Below are positions 59,595-64,000 of a stretch of DNA of 64,000 nt, piece by piece (position 1 is the stretch's first letter; each line of letters opens with the position of its first letter). The translations under genes were made by a program, and so were the position numbers. The stretch comes from Rhodanobacter sp. C06 (GTDB lineage: Bacteria > Pseudomonadota > Gammaproteobacteria > Xanthomonadales > Rhodanobacteraceae), in NCBI RefSeq assembly GCF_002001105.1, contig NZ_MUNP01000058.1:1-64000 (forward strand), written 5' to 3'. The notes beneath the pieces were generated by a model, which worked only from the letters and a program-made list of their open reading frames with translations, made no database searches and was not told the DNA's origin.

Positions 59595-60503
59595 TCAGGC
59601 CGCTTTTGCACCCACGGCGTCGGCCAGTGCACCTTCGTACAGCCAGCGCTCCAGCAGCTGGCCCAGCAGGCAACCGGGCGCGGCGAGCGCGGCTGCGAGC
59701 AGGTTGCCGGAAGCGCCACCCAGCAGCAGGGCCGTGCAGGGCAGCGCGTAGCTCAGCAGCGAAGCGACCAGGCGCGCGGGGAGGCGGCCACGGTTCGCCG
59801 CGGCCTCGCCGGCGGCGGTTTCGGGCTCGCGCAGCGATTGCCACAGCCCGCTTTCCAGCAAGCCCTGGCCGAGCGCCAGCGCCAGCAGCAGCAGGACCCA
59901 CAGGTAGGCGCCGCGCCCGCCAATGAACTCGTCTTGCGCCAGCACGCTCAGCCACAGCCAGAGGCCGCCGATGTAAGCCGCGATGGTGATGCGGCAGGCC
60001 GGCAGCAGGGCAGTCGCGCGTTGCAGCGTGGACGGCAGGCGGGCACGGTCGTCGTGGGTGGCCAGCAACAGGCTGACCAGACTGCACAGCATCAGCGCCG
60101 TGCCGGCCAGTCGGGTCACCCAGAAGCCGTTGTCGCCATGTGCCAGGCCCGCCACCGCCAGCACCGGCAACCAGGTCGCCAGGGCCATCAGCGCGGAACG
60201 CGTGGGACGGTGGCCCGGTCGCGGCAACCAGCCGTGCCAACTGGCCAGCCCGGGTATCCGCAGACCGGCCAGCAGCAGGCCGCTGCCTGCCAGCACGGAG
60301 CCCAGCCCCAGCGGGATCAGGGTGCTGCTGCGGCCCGGCGGACTCAGCCCCAGCAACAGGGACAGGCCCAGCCACAGCCAGATGCCGTAACCGGTGGTCG
60401 CCAGCACCTGCAGCAGTGCCGCGGCGCGGTGCGGGCGAGCGGTCGACGAGGCCGTCGCTGTATCGGCCGCGATCGCATCGGGCCACTCGCGGGTGGACTG
60501 CAT
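59595..60503 (-). CDS. Multi-span membrane protein, DmsC-like (orphan)
   Basis: A 302-residue membrane protein with about eight hydrophobic segments. Start chosen at ATG 60503 (MQSTREWPDAI), as the open frame upstream overlaps the next gene's promoter. Some resemblance to DmsC, the membrane anchor of DMSO reductase-type enzymes: segments such as ATTGYGIWLWLGLSLLLGL, LTRLAGTALML-like spacing and the C-terminal LGQLLERWLYEGAL, which recalls the ERW-L-F motif of DmsC. No DmsA or DmsB gene is near, so either it serves an enzyme encoded elsewhere or the likeness is superficial. Confidence in the family is modest. Confidence 0.6.
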   Translation of the reverse strand: MQSTREWPDAIAADTATASSTARPHRAAALLQVLATTGYGIWLWLGLSLLLGLSPPGRSSTLIPLGLGSVLAGSGLLLAGLRIPGLASWHGWLPRPGHRPTRSALMALATWLPVLAVAGLAHGDNGFWVTRLAGTALMLCSLVSLLLATHDDRARLPSTLQRATALLPACRITIAAYIGGLWLWLSVLAQDEFIGGRGAYLWVLLLLALALGQGLLESGLWQSLREPETAAGEAAANRGRLPARLVASLLSYALPCTALLLGGASGNLLAAALAAPGCLLGQLLERWLYEGALADAVGAKAA

Positions 60504-60651
60504 GGAGGATTCCGTCGGGGAAGGCGGGGCTGCAAGCTTAAGCCAGCCGTCACGGATGCGGGTTAGCCAAACGTTCGGCAGGCTTGCGGGCGCCAGCGGG
60601 CGTACCCATGCTAGGAGGCTCACGCACCCCGCCGCGACCGCCGAGCCCGCC

Positions 60652-61635
60652 ATGGACCGCTACGAACGCATCCTCACCCTGCATCGCCTGCTGAAATCGG
60701 CGCACTACCCGGTGCCGTTGCCGAAGCTGATGGACGAGCTGGAGTGCTCGCGCGCCACGCTGTACCGCGACGTGGCCTTCCTGCGCGACGCGCTGGGCGC
60801 GCCGATCGAGAGCGCGGGCGGCGAGCACGCCGCGTTCCGCTACGAGCTGAGCGAGGGCGAACGTTTCGAGTTGCCGGGACTGTGGCTGACCTCCGACGAA
60901 CTGGCGGCGTTGCTGGCCCTGAACGAGCTGATCGGCCGCAGCGGCCCCGGCGTGCTGGCCGGCGCGCTGGCGCCGTTCAAGTCGCGCATCGAGCACCTGC
61001 TATCCGACCGCGGCAGCGGCAAGGCGCTGCCGGTCGAGCGCATCCGGGTGATTCCGTGGGGCGCGCGCAAGCTCGACCAGCAGGCGTTCCGCATCGTGGC
61101 CGGCGCGGTGCTGGAGCGCAAGCAACTGCGCTTCCGCTACCGCGCGCGCACCACCGGCGCGGACAGCCGCCGCACCGTCTCGCCGCAGCGCCTCACGCAT
61201 TACCGCGACAACTGGTACCTCGACGTGTGGGACCACGACCGCGAGGCGCTGCGCAGCTTCGCGGTGGACCGCATCGCCGAGGCGCAGGCGCTGGACACGC
61301 CCGCGCGCGACGTGCCCGATGCCGAGCTGGACCAGGCGCTGGCTTCCAGCTACGGCATCTTCGCCGGCCAGCCCAAGGCTTGGGCCACGATCCGCTTTTC
61401 CTCGCACGCCGCGCGCTGGGTGGCCGACGAGCACTGGCATTCGCAGCAGAAGGGAGAGTGGCTGGGCGACGGCCGCTACGAGCTGCAGTTGCCGTATTCC
61501 AATTCCAAGGAATTGTTGATGGATGTGCTCAAGTACGGCCCGGACGCCGAGGTGATCGCACCGCTGCCGCTGCGCGAGGAGATGAAGATCCTGCTGCAGC
61601 TGGCGCAGGGCGCGTATCAGGTGCCGCCGCGGTAG
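60652..61635 (+). CDS. WYL-domain transcriptional regulator (YafY family)
   Basis: A 327-residue regulator: an N-terminal winged helix-turn-helix (MDRYERILTLHRLLKSAHYPVPLPKLMDELECSRATLYRDVAFLRD in outline), a middle segment, and a WYL domain at about residues 150-220 with the DNWYLDVWDHDREALRSFAVDRI motif (the family 'WYL'), followed by the C-terminal WCX-type region SNSKELLMDVLKYGPDAEVIAP. WYL domains bind single-stranded DNA or nucleotides and often sit in defence or DNA-damage circuits; this free-standing copy has no defence genes beside it. The stop TAG is the first three bases of a REP. Confidence 0.9.
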   Translation: MDRYERILTLHRLLKSAHYPVPLPKLMDELECSRATLYRDVAFLRDALGAPIESAGGEHAAFRYELSEGERFELPGLWLTSDELAALLALNELIGRSGPGVLAGALAPFKSRIEHLLSDRGSGKALPVERIRVIPWGARKLDQQAFRIVAGAVLERKQLRFRYRARTTGADSRRTVSPQRLTHYRDNWYLDVWDHDREALRSFAVDRIAEAQALDTPARDVPDAELDQALASSYGIFAGQPKAWATIRFSSHAARWVADEHWHSQQKGEWLGDGRYELQLPYSNSKELLMDVLKYGPDAEVIAPLPLREEMKILLQLAQGAYQVPPR

Positions 61636-61708
61636 GAGCACATCCCGTGCGCGATGGCTTTTGGTTTCGATCAGGCGCCAGAGCATTCGCGCACAGAGTG
61701 CGCTCCTA
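61633..61708. repeat. REP pair whose ends form both convergent stop codons
   Basis: Left unit TAGGAGCACATCCCGTGCGC-GA (61633-61654) pairs with right unit TCGCGCACAGAGTGCGCTCC-TA (61687-61708), four mismatches in 22. The first TAG is the stop of the WYL gene; on the minus strand the last three bases are the TAG of the DUF488 gene. The two genes thus end precisely at the outer edges of the repeat. Confidence 0.85.
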
Positions 61709-62254
61709 CAACAGCGTCGATTGCGGGGCCGCGTAGCTCAGCTCGCCGTTCGCGACGTGCGCCGCCGAGGTCCACGGATGCGCTGCGCTGTGCCGCAGGT
61801 CGAGGATGTGGATCACCTCGATGCCGCGCTGCTTCAGCACGTCGGCGATGATCGCGCGATGGCAGCGCCACCACACCGCTTCGGCGCACATGATGGCCGT
61901 GCGCTGGCGCGCGGCAAAGTCCAGCAGCGCGGCCAGCCCCTCGGCGAATTCCGCACTGGCGAGGTGGTCGGCGTAGCCGCGGAACGCGGCGTTGCGCCAC
62001 GCGGTGTTCGGCGAGTCCGGCTTCGCCCGTCGTCGTCCACCCAGCGCGGGGAACCACTGGTAGCCGATGCCCTGCGCAGGCAGGCTGACGGCCAGCGCAT
62101 CGTGCGCGAATTGTGGCCAGCGCCGCGAACCGGGGAAACGGCGCACGTCGGCGATCGCCCCGATGGAGTACGTCGCCAGCAGGGCCAGGAACTCCTCCAG
62201 CGTGCGGGTGGAGTGGCCGATCGTCCAGATCGTGGCGGGATCGGCGGCGTTCAC
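61706..62254 (-). CDS. DUF488 protein
   Basis: A 182-residue DUF488 family protein. N-terminal TIWTIGHSTRTLEEFLALL, then IADVRRFPGSRRWPQF with the conserved Arg/Pro, and IMCAEAVWWRCHRAIIADVLKQRGIEVIHI with the characteristic Cys-Ala-Glu and Cys-His-Arg, which suggest a nucleotide- or nucleic-acid-binding role. The start is GTG 62254, overlapping the DUF2945 stop as GTGA, so translation is coupled. The stop is supplied by the REP at 61706-61708. Biological role unknown. Confidence 0.88.
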   Translation of the reverse strand: MNAADPATIWTIGHSTRTLEEFLALLATYSIGAIADVRRFPGSRRWPQFAHDALAVSLPAQGIGYQWFPALGGRRRAKPDSPNTAWRNAAFRGYADHLASAEFAEGLAALLDFAARQRTAIMCAEAVWWRCHRAIIADVLKQRGIEVIHILDLRHSAAHPWTSAAHVANGELSYAAPQSTLL

Positions 62255-62466
62255 GCGATCTTCGAGAGCGCCTTGCCCTTGTGCATGGCGACGTGGTCGG
62301 TCTTGTCGCTCTTGATCTCGTATTGCGGATCGTCCGGGCTGCAGTGGCGTGGGTGGCCCTTGTACAGCGTGTCCGCCGTGTGCACCTTCACGATGTGGCC
62401 GGTGACGTGGCCGGCTTCGGAATTCCAGCGCACGTGGTCGCCGACGTGGAACTGTGTGCCCATCAT
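62251..62466 (-). CDS. DUF2945 protein (hypervirulence-associated TUDOR-like)
   Basis: A 71-residue protein of the DUF2945 family (hypervirulence-associated protein TUDOR domain). The whole length is the domain: GTQFHVGDHVRWNSEAGHVTGHIVKVH and YEIKSDKTDHVAMHKGKALSKI match its SH3-like strands. Start at the first of two adjacent ATGs (62466); the frame continues upstream without support. It is short and easily missed. It overlaps the DUF488 gene by four bases. Such proteins are common in soil bacteria; function is unknown, possibly binding nucleic acid or methylated proteins. Confidence 0.85.
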   Translation of the reverse strand: MMGTQFHVGDHVRWNSEAGHVTGHIVKVHTADTLYKGHPRHCSPDDPQYEIKSDKTDHVAMHKGKALSKIA

Positions 62467-62583
62467 GGTGGTCTCTGTCTGCTGACAATGCCGGCATCTT
62501 CGCACCGGTGGCGTGCAGGCGAGGTCGCCGTCGGCAAGGCGCACGGCGACCGGCTAGGATGGTGCAAACGACAGGAGTACGAC

Positions 62584-63339
62584 ATGCAAAGCGGCAATCC
62601 CGCCCTCAACAAGAACACCTTCCTCGACGCGGCCAGCGGCGCGGTATTCCAGCACGACGGCAACGCCATGACGCTCAACGGCACGGTCAACAAGACCGGC
62701 CTGCTGCTGGTGCTGGTGGTGCTCGGCGCGATGTTCAGCTGGAGCCGCTTCCACGGCGCCGAAAGCCTGCCTGCGCTGGGGCCGCTGGTGCTCGGTGGCG
62801 CGCTGGTCGGCTTCGTGCTGGCCATGGTCACCGCGTTCAAGAAGACCTGGGCGCCGGTCACCGCGCCGCTGTACGCGCTGGCCGAGGGCGTGTTCGTGGG
62901 CGCGCTGTCGGCGATCTTCGAGATGCGCTACCCCGGCATCGTGATGCAGGCGGTGGGGCTGACCTTCGGCACCATGGCGGCGATGCTGCTGGCCTATCGC
63001 AGCGGGCTGATCCGCGCCACCGACAAGTTCAAGATGGGCGTGGTCGCCGCCACCGGCGGCATCCTGCTGGTCTACCTGGCCAGCTTCGTGATGGGCTTCT
63101 TCGGCCACTCCTTCGGCTTCATCACCGGCAGCAGCACGGTCGGCATCCTGTTCAGCCTCGCCGTGGTGGTGATCGCGGCGCTGAACCTGATCCTCGACTT
63201 CGACATGATCGAGCAGGGCGTGGGCGCCGGCGCGCCGAAGTACATGGAGTGGTACGGCGCCTTCGCGCTGGTGGTGACCCTGGTGTGGCTGTACCTGGAG
63301 ATGCTGCGCCTGCTGTCGAAGCTGCAATCGCGCAACTGA
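62584..63339 (+). CDS. Bax inhibitor-1/YccA family membrane protein
   Basis: A 251-residue integral membrane protein of the BI-1/YccA (UPF0005) family with about seven membrane segments. The N-terminal cytoplasmic part MQSGNPALNKNTFLDAASG contains the sequence seen in this subfamily, followed by LALAEGVFVGALSAIFEMRYPGIVMQAV and the C-terminal ALNLILDFDMIEQGVGAGAPKYMEWYGAFALVVTLVWLYLEMLRLLSKL, the diagnostic segment. Relatives leak Ca2+/H+ or modulate FtsH. ATG 62584 has AGGAG eight bases upstream. A strong terminator follows. Single-gene transcript by appearance. Confidence 0.93.
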   Translation: MQSGNPALNKNTFLDAASGAVFQHDGNAMTLNGTVNKTGLLLVLVVLGAMFSWSRFHGAESLPALGPLVLGGALVGFVLAMVTAFKKTWAPVTAPLYALAEGVFVGALSAIFEMRYPGIVMQAVGLTFGTMAAMLLAYRSGLIRATDKFKMGVVAATGGILLVYLASFVMGFFGHSFGFITGSSTVGILFSLAVVVIAALNLILDFDMIEQGVGAGAPKYMEWYGAFALVVTLVWLYLEMLRLLSKLQSRN

Positions 63340-63362
63340 GTACGCCGCGCTTGCACGGCTGA

Positions 63363-63391
63363 CGAAACGCCCGCACGTCGCGGGCGTTTCG
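63363..63391 (+). terminator. Terminator after the Bax inhibitor-1 gene
   Basis: CGAAACGCCCGC (63363-63374), ACGTC, GCGGGCGTTTCG (63380-63391): perfect 12-bp arms 24 bases past the stop. It lacks a T-run, but the stem ends in GTTT. Confidence 0.75.
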
Positions 63392-63455
63392 CTGTCTGCG
63401 GCCGGCAATTGCGTATCGGCTAAGCTCTCCGCCGACTCCGCCGCCATGGATATGC

Positions 63456-64000
63456 ATGAGCCAGTTCGCCCTGTTCGGCCAGCGCCGCTTCGCGCCGTTC
63501 TTCTGGACCCAGGCGCTGGCGGCATTCAACGACAATGCGTTCCGCAATGCGCTGATCGTGCTGGTGGCGTTCCAGATGGGACTGAGCGAGCGCACGGCGT
63601 CGTTCTACACGAACTTCGCGCCGGCGCTGTTCATTCTGCCGTTCTTTCTGTTCTCGGCCAGCGCGGGGCAGCTGGCGGAAAAGATCGAGAAGACCCGCAT
63701 CATCCGCTGGGTGAAGCTGTTCGAGATCGCCGCGATGGTGATCGCCGCGGCGGGCTTCATCACCCACCACGTGAGCCTGCTGCTGGTGGTGCTGTTCATG
63801 ATGGGCCTGCACTCCACCGTGTTCGGGCCGATCAAGTACGCGATCCTGCCGCAGGCGCTGAAACCCGCCGAGCTGGTGGGCGGCAACGGCCTGGTGGAGA
63901 TGGGCACCCAGCTGGCGATCTTGTTGGGCATGATCGCGGGCACCACGGTGATGGGCGTGGCGCACATCGGGCCGTGGCTGGCCGCGGGCGTCACCATCGG
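63456..64000 (+). CDS. LplT/Aas-type MFS transporter, start only (runs off the window)
   Basis: The first 181 residues of a membrane protein, cut by the window edge. The beginning (FALFGQRRFAPFFWTQALAAFNDNAFRNALIVLV) and PALFILPFFLFSASAGQLAEKIEKTRIIRWVKLFEI, then GLHSTVFGPIKYAILPQAL, are typical of the lysophospholipid transporter LplT and of the transporter half of large fused acyltransferase-acyl-ACP synthetase proteins. Whether the acyltransferase part follows cannot be seen. It has a TAAGCT hexamer at 63421-63426, about 30 bases before the ATG. Role: phospholipid recycling at the inner membrane. Confidence 0.85.
   Translation, partial: MSQFALFGQRRFAPFFWTQALAAFNDNAFRNALIVLVAFQMGLSERTASFYTNFAPALFILPFFLFSASAGQLAEKIEKTRIIRWVKLFEIAAMVIAAAGFITHHVSLLLVVLFMMGLHSTVFGPIKYAILPQALKPAELVGGNGLVEMGTQLAILLGMIAGTTVMGVAHIGPWLAAGVTI

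Overview
The window looks like a chromosomal segment of a high-GC gammaproteobacterium of the order Xanthomonadales, most likely family Rhodanobacteraceae (Rhodanobacter, Dyella, Frateuria and relatives). That placement is an inference. It rests on the gene repertoire (Entner-Doudoroff cluster next to a GlcNAc cluster with a GntR regulator and a SIS-type deaminase, an algZ-algR-hemC block, many secreted peptidases) and on dense REP-like and multi-hairpin intergenic repeats. No tRNA, rRNA, CRISPR array or prophage was seen.

Layout. 1-0.7 kb: right end of an IS5-like insertion sequence and a repeat-rich stretch. 0.7-8.7 kb: small enzyme, transporter and hypothetical genes, including a secreted S10 carboxypeptidase, an EamA transporter, a GNAT acetyltransferase, a DUF2239 gene behind a striking 16-bp inverted repeat, an MFS transporter and a PhzF protein. 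8.75-17.3 kb: the operon zwf-pgl-edd-eda, divergent from nagR-nagB-nagA; both promoters carry the same TGGT-N7-TGGT motif. 17.3-18.0 kb: a REP-associated tyrosine transposase (RAYT) with its REP hairpins at the 3' end of nagA. 18.0-20.3 kb: cobalamin riboswitch and btuB. 20.5-30.5 kb: three tandem MdtB/MdtC-like RND pump genes, each behind a copy of the same ~145-bp leader and with no adaptor gene nearby. 30.7-33.6 kb: a coupled pair of M16 peptidases.

33.9-39.3 kb: PagL lipid A deacylase, then a marR-nodT-emrA-emrB drug efflux operon. 39.4-42.1 kb: an AraC regulator flanked by two paralogous ~83-residue proteins of unknown function, and a MmyB-like regulator. 42.2-47.4 kb: a tightly packed thiosulfate/sulfur gene set (DsrE-like protein, orphan binding protein, TsdB- and TsdA-like cytochromes, a DUF442 phosphatase-like protein, a TSUP exporter, a membrane-anchored thioredoxin). 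47.5-55.7 kb: DUF2059 protein, two divergent S9 peptidases, a cupin, a GlxA-type regulator with an isochorismatase-like hydrolase, and an esterase. 55.7-58.5 kb: algZ-algR-hemC. 58.6-64 kb: DUF481 protein, DmsC-like membrane protein, WYL regulator, DUF488 and DUF2945 proteins, a Bax inhibitor-1 protein and the start of an LplT/Aas-type transporter.

The most unusual content lies between the genes. A family of modular elements combines hairpins whose stems differ in sequence from copy to copy with a conserved A(T/C)GGAT hairpin loop. In at least two copies the element opens with an inverted copy of the last bases of the upstream gene, so the stop codon sits in a perfect stem-loop. Separately, classical REP ends supply the stop codons of several genes; in one case one REP pair terminates both genes of a convergent pair.
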